Assembly: GCA_023301565.1 (NCBI GenBank)
Contig: JALZUO010000034.1
Span: 67,621-131,620 of the forward strand
Length of the DNA stretch: 64,000 bases
Direction: 5' to 3'
Source: Oligoflexales bacterium
Lineage (GTDB): Bacteria; Bdellovibrionota_B; Oligoflexia; Oligoflexales; JALZUQ01
This document shows, piece by piece, positions 51,023 through 58,519 of this stretch. The notes beneath the pieces are model-generated. The model saw only the letters and a list, made by a program, of their open reading frames with translations. It had not been told where the DNA came from and did not search any database. The number at the start of each line of letters is the position of its first letter. Within the stretch, counting starts at the first letter, position 1. The position numbers and the translations under genes were made by a program.

Positions 51023-51880
51023 ATGCAAAGGTGTAAGTATTTGTATAGGTATTTAGAGCTCAAGAAGTTTTTTATAGAGCACAGCTCTACCCGGCTTCTT
51101 GTCGCACGCATTGAATCAACAGAGGGTAGTACCTACAAGAAAAAAGGTAGTTTTAAACTCGTCAACCCTGAAGGATCGCATGTAGGCATGCTATCCGGTG
51201 GTTGCCTGGAACAAGAAATCGTACGCAAGACGTTAGAGACAGATCCAGGTGCATGCTTTGATATTGATACTCGTAGCGAAGAAGACAAGTTTTTTGGCAG
51301 TGGAACTGGTTGCCAAGGGTTGCTACGTATTCGGGTAGAGAGGGTAGCCGAGGGGACTTCCTGGGATGATTTTAAAGATTCATTTCTTCAAGGCACAAAG
51401 TTGCCTTTCGTTAAGATTGTGGGAGCAGGTGCTGATGTTGTGCCGCTAGCAGAGATTTTGGATGCGATGCACTGGGCTTGGATCGCTGTGGACTACAGGC
51501 AGGCGCATGTAGATAACTTTAAAACCCATCCTTCTAAGCGCCTAAAAATACCTGTAGACCAACTGAAAGAGGCGTTGCAGGTAATGCCTGCAGCTAGGCA
51601 GGGGGGGCAGTTTTCTAGCGCCTATGTTCTTATGTCTCATAGTTTTGAATATGATCTGCAGGGCTTAGTTGCAGCTATCAAAGAGACCGCCGACTATATT
51701 GGAGTTCTTGGGCCAGCCCGGCGACGCGATGAGCTGGTGGCATCGGCTAAAAAAGAATTGGGTGATCGCAGCTACGATTGGGGTAGGGTCAAAGGACCTA
51801 TGGGTATTTCTGGTTTGGGCAGAGGAGAAGAAGCTGTCGCGTTAAGTGTTGCTGCGGAGATGATGCGTGTACTCAACTGA
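51023..51880 (+). CDS. XdhC/CoxI family molybdoenzyme maturation protein
   Basis: About 285 aa. N-terminal XdhC domain with LVARIESTEGSTYKKKG and MLSGGCLEQEIV (the Cys/Gln active segment), then a Rossmann-type domain KIVGAGADVVPLAEI with an NAD-like fold, ending MGISGLGRGEEAVALSVAAEM. XdhC delivers sulfurated Mo cofactor to xanthine-dehydrogenase-type enzymes. The start is uncertain: the frame opens at a TTG at 50969, and the ATG at 51023 begins the conserved portion; neither has a strong ribosome site. Overlaps the membrane-protein gene by 14 bp. Confidence 0.88.
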   Translation: MQRCKYLYRYLELKKFFIEHSSTRLLVARIESTEGSTYKKKGSFKLVNPEGSHVGMLSGGCLEQEIVRKTLETDPGACFDIDTRSEEDKFFGSGTGCQGLLRIRVERVAEGTSWDDFKDSFLQGTKLPFVKIVGAGADVVPLAEILDAMHWAWIAVDYRQAHVDNFKTHPSKRLKIPVDQLKEALQVMPAARQGGQFSSAYVLMSHSFEYDLQGLVAAIKETADYIGVLGPARRRDELVASAKKELGDRSYDWGRVKGPMGISGLGRGEEAVALSVAAEMMRVLN

Positions 51881-52886
51881 ATATAAAAGAAAATCAAAGA
51901 CAAGCTCTCCGCTTGAAAATGTTCCACCATCAGAGCGTATTCCTGTGCTTGCAGCTATTATAGCCTCGATAGAGATCTTTGCAGGTAGTTTGCTACACGG
52001 ACTTAAGGTTCCTTTTGGTGGGAATTTTCTTTCGCTGGTCCAAGCTGCTTTTCTTACCCTAGCTTCGAGAAGCGCCAGTTCGCGGCTAGACGCTGTTAAG
52101 TTGCCATTCTACATTTCTTCGATATCTTCTTGTTTAAAAAGTTTGTCACCTGCAGGTAACAAGCTTGGCCCAATGCTTTCTATATGGATGCAAGGTGTTT
52201 TATTTTCCGGAGGAGTTGGACTTTTTGGCAAAAACCCAGTCGGGACAGCAGTTGGTGGCGCCCTACTATCGTTGTGGGCATTTGTGCAGCCTTTTTTGAC
52301 GCTTTACTTGTTTTTTGGGGACACTTTGTTCGAAGCTGGAAGTTTTTACCTCGATAAGATGCAAGCAAAGCTCGGGGTAGGTAGTGAAGAGCTGATATTT
52401 GTACTGACTACTGTTGTGGCTGTGAAAGCCCTGCTTTCTGTTTTGATCTGCGGCGTGTTTGTTCCCTTGTTTGAACAAAGGATATTGCGATACTCTTTTA
52501 AAAGCTTTGCAAAGCACAAAAAAGAGATCTATGAAAAAATAGTAGGTCGTCAAAAATCAAGTGATCATAAGAGTATATTTTTACTTGCAGTAAAAGACAT
52601 GCTTCAGCCCTTCGTACTGTTTTCATTTTTTCTTGGCATTGTTTTTCTTGTATTTTCGACATCGAGCTATGCAAAAATGATTTGGCTTAGCTTAAGACCT
52701 TTAGCTATCGCTTACTTGTTCTTTGTTTTTTGCCGATCTTCTTTTTTGTATGGCTTGCCAAAAAAACTAGGGCGAATCTATTTGTTTCAAAGTTTTGCTA
52801 GTTTGTTTGATCGCACTGTAGGTGTTTTACTAACCGATAAGCTTTTAGATCAAAGGATTGAAGGACAAAAGAAAGTTTTAAAATAA
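51867..52886 (+). CDS. polytopic membrane protein, possible S-component-like transporter
   Basis: 339 aa with six to eight hydrophobic segments. The first half (HGLKVPFGGNFLSLVQAAFLT; LSPAGNKLGPMLSIWMQGVLF; GTAVGGALLSLWAFVQPFLT) has the small-residue, G/P-rich style of ECF S-components or of uncharacterised membrane proteins found beside molybdenum genes. The second half adds more helices and a Lys-rich loop. It starts at GTG overlapping xdhC by 14 bp and stops 1 bp before the mocA-like gene, so the three are one operon. Substrate unknown; location suggests molybdate/cofactor or purine substrate handling. Confidence 0.55.
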   Translation: MYSTEYKRKSKTSSPLENVPPSERIPVLAAIIASIEIFAGSLLHGLKVPFGGNFLSLVQAAFLTLASRSASSRLDAVKLPFYISSISSCLKSLSPAGNKLGPMLSIWMQGVLFSGGVGLFGKNPVGTAVGGALLSLWAFVQPFLTLYLFFGDTLFEAGSFYLDKMQAKLGVGSEELIFVLTTVVAVKALLSVLICGVFVPLFEQRILRYSFKSFAKHKKEIYEKIVGRQKSSDHKSIFLLAVKDMLQPFVLFSFFLGIVFLVFSTSSYAKMIWLSLRPLAIAYLFFVFCRSSFLYGLPKKLGRIYLFQSFASLFDRTVGVLLTDKLLDQRIEGQKKVLK

Positions 52887-53447
52887 GTGAAGAATAGACA
52901 GAAAAACATTGCCGTAATATTGCTCGCAGCAGGCGTGGCTCGGCGGTTTGGAAGCAATAAGCTTTTGGCTGAGCTTAGAGGTAAAGCCCTTGTGCAGCAT
53001 GCTGCACAGCGCCTGGAGGGTCTTGGGGCGATGTTCAAAGTTGCCGCAGTAAGCTCTAGATACCATAGGGAGCTTTTACCGTATTTTGACTCCGGCTGGA
53101 GCATCGCAGTTCAAACAGACGATAAATCAGAGCCCTGGGATTCTTTGCAATTAGCTCTACAGAAATTGGATCTGGACTCCGTGTCTGGTGTTTTAGTGCA
53201 CCTGGCCGACATGCCGTACATTATGGATGGTTATTTTGAGCAGATGCTTTCAAGTGGTGGCTCTGTCGTTAGCCGGATAGATGCGCAAACGACTCCGCCG
53301 TTTTACCTACAAAAAAGTGACTTTTGCTGTCTTTCGAAAACCAACAAACTATTGAAAGACAAGCTTCGATGTTTGCCTTTTTTGCAGGCTTCAAAACAAA
53401 GCCTCAGGGATGTAGATAGAGAGCAGGACCTTCTAAATCTTATTTGA
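52887..53447 (+). CDS. MobA/MocA-like nucleotidyltransferase
   Basis: 186 aa. N-terminal NTP-binding LLAAGVARRFGSNKLLAEL with RGKALVQH next, and VLVHLADMPYI carrying the metal Asp. MocA adds CMP to molybdopterin to make the cytosine form used by XdhC-type enzymes; MobA makes the GMP form. The shorter LAAGxARRFGxNKLL form favours MocA. Last gene of the xdhC operon, starting at GTG immediately after the previous stop. Confidence 0.85.
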   Translation: MKNRQKNIAVILLAAGVARRFGSNKLLAELRGKALVQHAAQRLEGLGAMFKVAAVSSRYHRELLPYFDSGWSIAVQTDDKSEPWDSLQLALQKLDLDSVSGVLVHLADMPYIMDGYFEQMLSSGGSVVSRIDAQTTPPFYLQKSDFCCLSKTNKLLKDKLRCLPFLQASKQSLRDVDREQDLLNLI

Positions 53448-53783
53448 AGAATCTATTCTCTGGTGCTTGGAAAGGCTTCACGTTTATATCTCTAAGAACA
53501 TTTTTTTTGCCCAAAAGACCCTGTTTTTCTAACCCATAAAAAAGCACTATAGGAATGCTTAAACTTCTTGGGGCACTATAACTGTGGCTAAAAAACGGAG
53601 AGTTGAAATTAAGAGGTTCGAGCAGCATCTGGATCAATAATTATTTTTGCCAGCGGCAAAGGAAAAATCTTAAGGCAATTTCCTAAAACGTTATCCTTGC
53701 ACACTACATGTATTTCATCGGAAAAAAGCCTTCGGGCGATGATCTGGATGTTAAATACTAATTTCCTGCCCGCTGTTGGTTTG
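53448..53783. other. intergenic region without a supported gene
   Basis: Between the mocA-like gene and the fasciclin gene's terminator. A 62-codon minus-strand frame (53440-53637) has ordinary composition but no ribosome site and nothing recognisable; it may be a gene remnant. No RNA or repeat seen. Confidence 0.35.
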
Positions 53784-53831
53784 AAAAACTAAAGAGACCC
53801 GCATGCCTTAATCACGTTAATCTCTTTAGTT
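53784..53831 (-). terminator. terminator of the fasciclin gene
   Basis: On the minus strand AACTAAAGAGA and TCTCTTTAGTT arms (11 bp) enclose a ~25-nt loop and run directly into TTTTTC. The loop is long for an intrinsic terminator, but the position (14 bp after the stop) and T-run fit. Confidence 0.7.
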
Positions 53832-53845
53832 AAGGTAATTAAAGG

Positions 53846-54370
53846 TTAGTGGCAAAAATCAGGTGCGGCTTCTAATAGCTGACCTTCAAGCTCATTGGTT
53901 AGAAGAATAAACGCAATTCGGTATGAGCGGCCGTTAGCTAGATCAGCCTTTGCGATAATAGACCCGTCATTAACGTATTGCAGTTCGCCATGTGGTCCAA
54001 ACTCTAATTTCACAAGCCCACCATTTAGTTGTTTTTGAAACATAACTCCATTGCCAGTTTTAATAGTTTTTGGGCTAACATGTAATTTAAGAATTTGCTT
54101 TAAAAGATGGGTATCATCTAAAAGCGCTTCAACTGCACCACAAGGTAGCGCGTTAAATACATCGTTGTCTGGAGTGAAAACAGTAAGTTCCGAATCACTA
54201 TTGTCTAATGCTGAAGCAAGCCCAGCCACTTCTAAAGCCGTAGCCAACGTTGAGTAATTAGGGTCGTTTTTGATACCTTCAAAAAGCGTCTCGTGACTAC
54301 TTGCAAATGCGGTTGCGCTTAAGAGAGAAAAAACTAAAGCCAGGCCAATAACATTCCGTGTCATTTTCAT
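53846..54370 (-). CDS. secreted fasciclin-domain protein
   Basis: About 174 aa. Signal peptide IGLALVFSLLSATAFAS, then a single FAS1 domain: YSTLATALEVAGLASAL, ELTVFTPDNDVFNALP (the H1 motif TVFAPtn-AF) and the H2-like HVSPKTIK (in place of YHvv). Two C-terminal/central Cys (ALPCGA, DFCH) may form a disulfide. FAS1 domains act in adhesion or matrix binding. ATG at 54370 is chosen for the AAGGGA 7 nt upstream. Own terminator. Confidence 0.85.
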   Translation of the reverse strand: MKMTRNVIGLALVFSLLSATAFASSHETLFEGIKNDPNYSTLATALEVAGLASALDNSDSELTVFTPDNDVFNALPCGAVEALLDDTHLLKQILKLHVSPKTIKTGNGVMFQKQLNGGLVKLEFGPHGELQYVNDGSIIAKADLANGRSYRIAFILLTNELEGQLLEAAPDFCH

Positions 54371-54548
54371 GATGAATCCCTTCAAAAAATTAATTATTTA
54401 TATATCTGCGGTTTTTTAGCAGTCTATGGTTTTTTAATCAAGCGTAAATAGAAAACTGTGATGATAAAGACGCAAAGGGAGTAGCATGCAATGCCTGGGA
54501 CAAACGGATTAGAGTTAGTAGACAGTGTTTTGAATGTTCTGTTTCCAA

Positions 54549-54635
54549 TGGTACCAGCGGCCGGACTTGAACCGGCACACCCGTGAAGGCGGTGGATTTT
54601 GAATCCACTGCGTCTACCAATTTCGCCACGCTGGC
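54549..54635 (-). tRNA. tRNA-Leu (anticodon CAA)
   Basis: Minus-strand 87-nt gene with acceptor GCCAGCG/CGCTGGT, D-arm ending TTGGTAGACGC, anticodon stem GTGGATT with CAA and AATCCAC, a class II long variable arm (CGCCTTCACGGGTGT), T-loop GGTTCAAGTCC, and an encoded CCA end. Discriminator A and long variable arm fit tRNA-Leu; the CAA anticodon reads UUG. One end of the acceptor has a G-U pair. Confidence 0.93.
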
Positions 54636-54649
54636 ACGTACCATCGGTT

Positions 54650-54664
54650 ACCGCCTAAGGCGGT
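54650..54664 (-). repeat. palindrome in the tRNA-Leu 5' leader
   Basis: ACCGCCT-A-AGGCGGT, 15 bp, perfect 7-bp arms with one central base, 15 bp upstream of the tRNA 5' end on its coding strand. It would form a hairpin in the precursor, or be an operator at the transcription start. Confidence 0.5.
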
Positions 54665-54883
54665 TTAGGCAGATAAGAACAACAAATTTATCAGCAAATT
54701 GCAAAGGAAATACTGGTGCCCCTATGACAGGGAGTCAAGGCAGGCTTGGGCTTTAGCAGAACCGATACCATGCCCTTGTTGTGTATAGTTTAACCACCCA
54801 TCTGCAGGGGTACCCTAAGCGCTCAGAATTATGTGACAATAGTTATTTTAAGGGCTGGTCAGTTTTTTTTCATGGAGTTTTTC

Positions 54884-55675
54884 ATGCAGCTGGATTGCAC
54901 GGGATACATTCAAGAGCATAAGGTCGGAAATAAAGTGATAGTGCCTGGCGCGACCTTTATAGAGGCAGCGCTGCGTGCAGAAAACTCTAATGACGCAAGC
55001 AGCGACAGCGTTATTCGTTTGACCAAAGGCTACGTACTGCGGCCGTGCCATGTCTCCGAAGGTCAGAAATCTATAGACCTTGATTTTCTCTACTCCAGCG
55101 AAACTCAAAGCTGTGAAATATCTCTTCAGCGCGAAGCTGGTCAGTCCAAGGTGAAAAAAATATTTAGAGCGGATTTAAGTAGAGCAAAGGCTATCAGACC
55201 TATTCCGTTTGCCTTGGATTCGGTGGAGTTCAAAATATCTGGAAAAGAGATCTACGCCTATACCAAAAAAGTTTCCATTCAATATGGTCCTATGTTTACA
55301 AGGCTACACTCTGTTGAGGTTACAGGAAACAGAGGAGCCGGGCTTCTTAAGATCTTGCCGAAGGATCTGACCGAAGACTTTCTCATTCACCCGACCATGC
55401 TAGATGCGGCCTTTCATATTTGCGGCCCAATCGTTTACACAAAGAACCACCCTGATTTTCGCCCTGGCGTGCCTGCAAAAATTCAAGACTTGCAGATTGA
55501 TAGTCGCATAACCATCAGCTTGGATTCAAAGGTTAGAGTCGAGTGCATCATGCACGAAGGCTTAGAGGTAGGCGATGCCTCGCTGCTCTCGGACCTGCAG
55601 ATTTACTGCGACGACCGGCTTTGGGTGGTGGTTCACGGGTTAAAACTGATTCGAGTAGACCCTCTGGAGTTCTAA
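54884..55675 (+). CDS. free-standing polyketide synthase-type dehydratase domain protein
   Basis: 263 aa, the whole being one double-hot-dog dehydratase domain: EHKVGNKVIVPG (catalytic His, with the conserved Pro nine residues on, though the Gly is one residue early), PGATFIEAAL, YGPMFTRLHSVEV (YGPxF) and HPTMLDAAFHI (catalytic Asp of HPxxLDxxxQ, with His for Gln). In modular synthases this domain is embedded among KS/AT/KR; here no such genes exist in the window. It would dehydrate a 3-hydroxyacyl chain on an ACP or CoA. Start ATG 54884 is set by TGGAG six nt upstream. May lie downstream of unlinked synthases. Confidence 0.75.
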   Translation: MQLDCTGYIQEHKVGNKVIVPGATFIEAALRAENSNDASSDSVIRLTKGYVLRPCHVSEGQKSIDLDFLYSSETQSCEISLQREAGQSKVKKIFRADLSRAKAIRPIPFALDSVEFKISGKEIYAYTKKVSIQYGPMFTRLHSVEVTGNRGAGLLKILPKDLTEDFLIHPTMLDAAFHICGPIVYTKNHPDFRPGVPAKIQDLQIDSRITISLDSKVRVECIMHEGLEVGDASLLSDLQIYCDDRLWVVVHGLKLIRVDPLEF

Positions 55676-55860
55676 ATTGTAAAACTCTTAGCCTCTTGTC
55701 CAAGTTCTTTTCACAGAGGTATTACTAAGTATTTAATAATACTGCCCTTAATCTGGTTTTGGAGTTGCATCTATGGTGTACGGACGTGATGTCCCTTCCT
55801 AGACCTAACTTTTGTTGACTGCTGTTTCTGTTGTTTTTCCTGTTGTATTGAGGTCCACCT

Positions 55861-57123
55861 GTGCGAAGTACTATTGTAATTCTAATCACCGTTTTAGCCC
55901 CTATTTCCTTTTTGGGCTGCAAGCCCCCTAAAGAAGAAAAAAAGAAAAAGATTCCATCTGTCTTGTCTGTTCCTCAACAGTCAAGCTCTTCTCTAAGCAG
56001 AAGTGAGGAAAGAACAGATGCTAAAAAGTCTAGTATAGAAAAAGTTGCTGGTGAGCTTGTGCAGGTAAAACAAGACATAGATACTGAACTTCTGAGTGCC
56101 TGCACTTTTCCAAGTCAAAATAGTAATCCTAAAATACTTGAATATGAGCTGTTAAAGCAAACAGCTGGCGTAGAGCATTTGCTTCACGGTTTAGCTAAAG
56201 CCAAGGCAGCTAATGACGGAAAACTTTTGTTTATGGATATTTATTGGCTTGGCTGCAGAGGCTGCCGTGAGCTTCTTTCTACCGATAAAGATACGATTAC
56301 TCAGATAGAAGAAGAAACTCACGCGGTCAAAGTCAGCTGGAAAACAAGTAAAGAAAGTTTTGATCCGTTAACTGCCGCTTATATGATGTTTACAAATATT
56401 GTGAGTGAGAAGACCCAATCTTTGGACTATATGGATAATGATGGACTGGTACATACCGGGCGCCAAATTGAAGACTATAGCACTCATGACAGAGTTCATT
56501 TCCCGCAGTTACTTTTTCTAAATCCAACTAATATTTTTCGTAAACCTCTTATGACTCTTTGCGAGCTGCAAAAAGCTAATAAACTGTTCACAGTTAATCC
56601 ACAGACTCTTCAGCCGGAACTAAATGATGCATCTGATATGCTGACTAGAAATTTACTCACACCAGTTGCTGTTTATTCCCAGCTTTTAAACGAAAACATA
56701 TTTACAGAAAATAACCGTGATTTGAACGAGCCCGTTGTTATGAACTCGTTCAGCGCAGCCAAAAAAGCACATTCTAGTAGCCTTGTTGGGACCTTTGAAC
56801 CTATGGTTGGAATCTGGAATGCAAGACTGCCTGACGCCCGTACGGACGAACCAGCAACCCTTCCAATAGCAATTTCCCAAACTCCTGCATCCCAAATACT
56901 GGCACCGGCCGAACAGATATTAAACCAACCTCCAACTGTTGTTTTACCGAGGACGCAGGTAGTTTTTCAGCAACCTGTCCATGTAGTTCCTACAGTTGTT
57001 TCTACGCAGCCTACTGCATCAGGCGTGCAAGTCCTACCTGCAAACACCTTAAAGCATGCTCCTGAGAGGATCTTCCCTAGGAGACCAGTTCTAAGAGATC
57101 GCCTCTTAAGACAGTACAGGTAG
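55861..57123 (+). CDS. lipoprotein with thioredoxin-like CxxC region
   Basis: 420 aa. GTG start followed by a lipoprotein signal (VLAPISFLGC; lipobox FLGC, Cys near residue 20). Residues ~115-140 read KLLFMDIYWLGCRGCRELLS, a CxxC in thioredoxin-fold setting (DIYW.GC..C like vdFwA.WC..C), with FPQLLFLNP later in the position of the cis-Pro strand. The C-terminal ~120 residues are Pro/Gln/Val-rich and probably extended. Suggests an envelope-tethered thiol oxidoreductase, possibly for secreted proteins. Not a known named family to me. Own transcription. Confidence 0.62.
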   Translation: MRSTIVILITVLAPISFLGCKPPKEEKKKKIPSVLSVPQQSSSSLSRSEERTDAKKSSIEKVAGELVQVKQDIDTELLSACTFPSQNSNPKILEYELLKQTAGVEHLLHGLAKAKAANDGKLLFMDIYWLGCRGCRELLSTDKDTITQIEEETHAVKVSWKTSKESFDPLTAAYMMFTNIVSEKTQSLDYMDNDGLVHTGRQIEDYSTHDRVHFPQLLFLNPTNIFRKPLMTLCELQKANKLFTVNPQTLQPELNDASDMLTRNLLTPVAVYSQLLNENIFTENNRDLNEPVVMNSFSAAKKAHSSSLVGTFEPMVGIWNARLPDARTDEPATLPIAISQTPASQILAPAEQILNQPPTVVLPRTQVVFQQPVHVVPTVVSTQPTASGVQVLPANTLKHAPERIFPRRPVLRDRLLRQYR

Positions 57124-57183
57124 CGGTTTTGTATATTCTTCGGTTTTGCCATAAGCTTGTAGGTGGCAATCACGGAGGATTGG

Positions 57184-57579
57184 ATGCAAAACTTAAAATA
57201 CCCACTATTTTTTACAAGGCTAACTACTTTTTATTTTTTACTTCCCTGGGTCTTAATGCGTTTCACAGCGCCAGAAAAAGCCGCCGGAATAGCCAAAAAG
57301 TACTACCTCATTGAATCGTTGCCAGGTGTTTTTAGCACTTTGATTGGGATCGCTTGGCTTGCTTTACTGATTGCATTCTTAATTGGTTATAAAAAGAAGT
57401 GGAGCTACGGCCTAGTCCTGTTCTTACATACTTTGGGAACTGCGTTTACACTACCTTATTTGATTGTTGGAACGGCTCAGGCCAAGTTAGTATTTTTTGC
57501 TGCCATCCCCGTCGTCGGAGCTATGTGGCTTTTGCTCTCTCTTCGAAAACAAGACACCTTTTTGTCGCTAGATTCGTAA
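57184..57579 (+). CDS. small polytopic membrane protein
   Basis: 131 aa with four hydrophobic segments. The ATG at 57184 is preceded by GGAGGATTGG, a very strong ribosome site, which decides the start against an upstream frame opening. Contains PGVFSTLIGIAWLALLIAFLIGYKKKWSYG and LHTLGTAFTLPYLIVGTAQAKLVFF. Resembles small DoxX-like or unknown membrane proteins; no motif identifies a function. Possibly co-transcribed with the carbonic anhydrase gene downstream. Confidence 0.6.
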   Translation: MQNLKYPLFFTRLTTFYFLLPWVLMRFTAPEKAAGIAKKYYLIESLPGVFSTLIGIAWLALLIAFLIGYKKKWSYGLVLFLHTLGTAFTLPYLIVGTAQAKLVFFAAIPVVGAMWLLLSLRKQDTFLSLDS

Positions 57580-57607
57580 TATAGCCTTTAAAAGGCTGCG
57601 CCTGGTT

Positions 57608-57733
57608 TTGCTGAATCTATTGATAGGCAGTGTTTTGGCCGGATCTGCGCGCTCATCTCTTTTTTATGCGATTATATTAGGGGTAATTTTAGCCTTGATC
57701 TATGAAATTGGGAGATTTTCTTATGAACCTTAA
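57608..57733 (+). CDS. possible 41-aa membrane protein overlapping the carbonic anhydrase start
   Basis: Frame from TTG 57608 to TAA 57731-57733: MLNLLIGSVLAGSARSS then LFYAIILGVILALIYEIGRF then SYEP, two short hydrophobic stretches. Composition is that of a membrane protein, and it overlaps the exported carbonic anhydrase ATG (57723) by about 11 bp, as coupled genes do. The TTG start and weak ribosome site (AAAAGG about ten nt upstream) keep confidence low. Confidence 0.35.
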   Translation: MLNLLIGSVLAGSARSSLFYAIILGVILALIYEIGRFSYEP

Positions 57734-58424
57734 ACTGCTGCTGTATTTTTTTACTTTGAGTTCTGCTCTTTGTTATGCCGGCGAGTCACCAAGATATATG
57801 CGGGTTCTTACAAAAACCCAACAAGATAAGTTAACTCCAGATGAAGTAGTCAAAAGATTAAAAGAAGGCAACAAACGCTTTTCTGCAAACGAGTCGACAG
57901 TTAGAGACCATAAAACCCAGATTCGAAAAGCAGTAAGGGGACAGTTCCCAAAAGCCGTTATACTGTCTTGCGTAGACAGCCGGGTTCCTGTGGAAGACGT
58001 TTTTGATCAGGGCATTGGAGATATTTTTGTAGCTAGGGTAGCTGGAAACTTTGTTAATACGGATATTTTAGCGAGTATGGAATATGCGGCTAAAGTAGCA
58101 GGTGTAAAGCTTGTTTTGGTTTTAGGGCATGAAAGCTGCGGAGCAGTAAAAGCAGCTGTCGATGACGTGAAACTAGGGCTTATTACAAAGCTTCTAAAGA
58201 AAATAAAGCCTGCTGTAAAAGCAGTTCAAAAGGCTATGGGAAAAAAGAAGTTGTCTTCTAAAGACTATGAAGTAGTTAGCAAAGTCTGCCATACCAATGT
58301 CAAGTTTAATATTGCCCGCATTCGAAACGAAAGCAAGGTGCTAGCTGATTTGGAAAAAGCTGGAACAATTAAAATCATTGGTGCTGTCTATGATATGCCA
58401 ACTGGGAAGGTTAAGTTCTTGTAA
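57723..58424 (+). CDS. exported beta-class carbonic anhydrase
   Basis: 233 aa from this start. Signal peptide LLLYFFTLSSALCYAGE, then beta-CA zinc site VILSCVDSRVPVE (Cys, Asp-Arg dyad) and LGHESCGAVKAA (His, Cys). Contains the usual GNFVNTDILASMEYAA and ends GAVYDMPTGKVKFL. Converts CO2 and bicarbonate in the periplasm. ATG 57723 follows GGGAGATTTTC; the frame opens seven codons earlier without a site. Converges on the SulP/cytosolic CA genes, whose enzyme has the same fold but no signal peptide. Confidence 0.93.
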   Translation: MNLKLLLYFFTLSSALCYAGESPRYMRVLTKTQQDKLTPDEVVKRLKEGNKRFSANESTVRDHKTQIRKAVRGQFPKAVILSCVDSRVPVEDVFDQGIGDIFVARVAGNFVNTDILASMEYAAKVAGVKLVLVLGHESCGAVKAAVDDVKLGLITKLLKKIKPAVKAVQKAMGKKKLSSKDYEVVSKVCHTNVKFNIARIRNESKVLADLEKAGTIKIIGAVYDMPTGKVKFL

Positions 58425-58456
58425 AGGATTCTTCTTGATGAACTAAATTTCGATAG

Positions 58457-58496
58457 AAAAAGAGCCACTTCGAGGGAAACTTCGGTGGCTCTTTTT
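58457..58496. terminator. bidirectional intrinsic terminator
   Basis: AAAAAGAGCCAC and GTGGCTCTTTTT arms around a TTCG-containing loop, between the convergent exported carbonic anhydrase and SulP genes. A- and T-runs on both sides. Confidence 0.92.
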
Positions 58497-58519
58497 AGTT
58501 TGGTTGTAAAACCTATTTG

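Noticed and set aside
53440-53637. Minus-strand frame of about 62-65 codons after the mocA-like gene
   Set aside because: No ribosome binding site, starts at TTG, and no recognisable family. Composition is ordinary, so a gene remnant cannot be excluded, but it is not supported.
54438-54644. Frame encoding about 68 residues on the minus strand
   Set aside because: It covers the tRNA-Leu gene and is an accidental reading of structured RNA.
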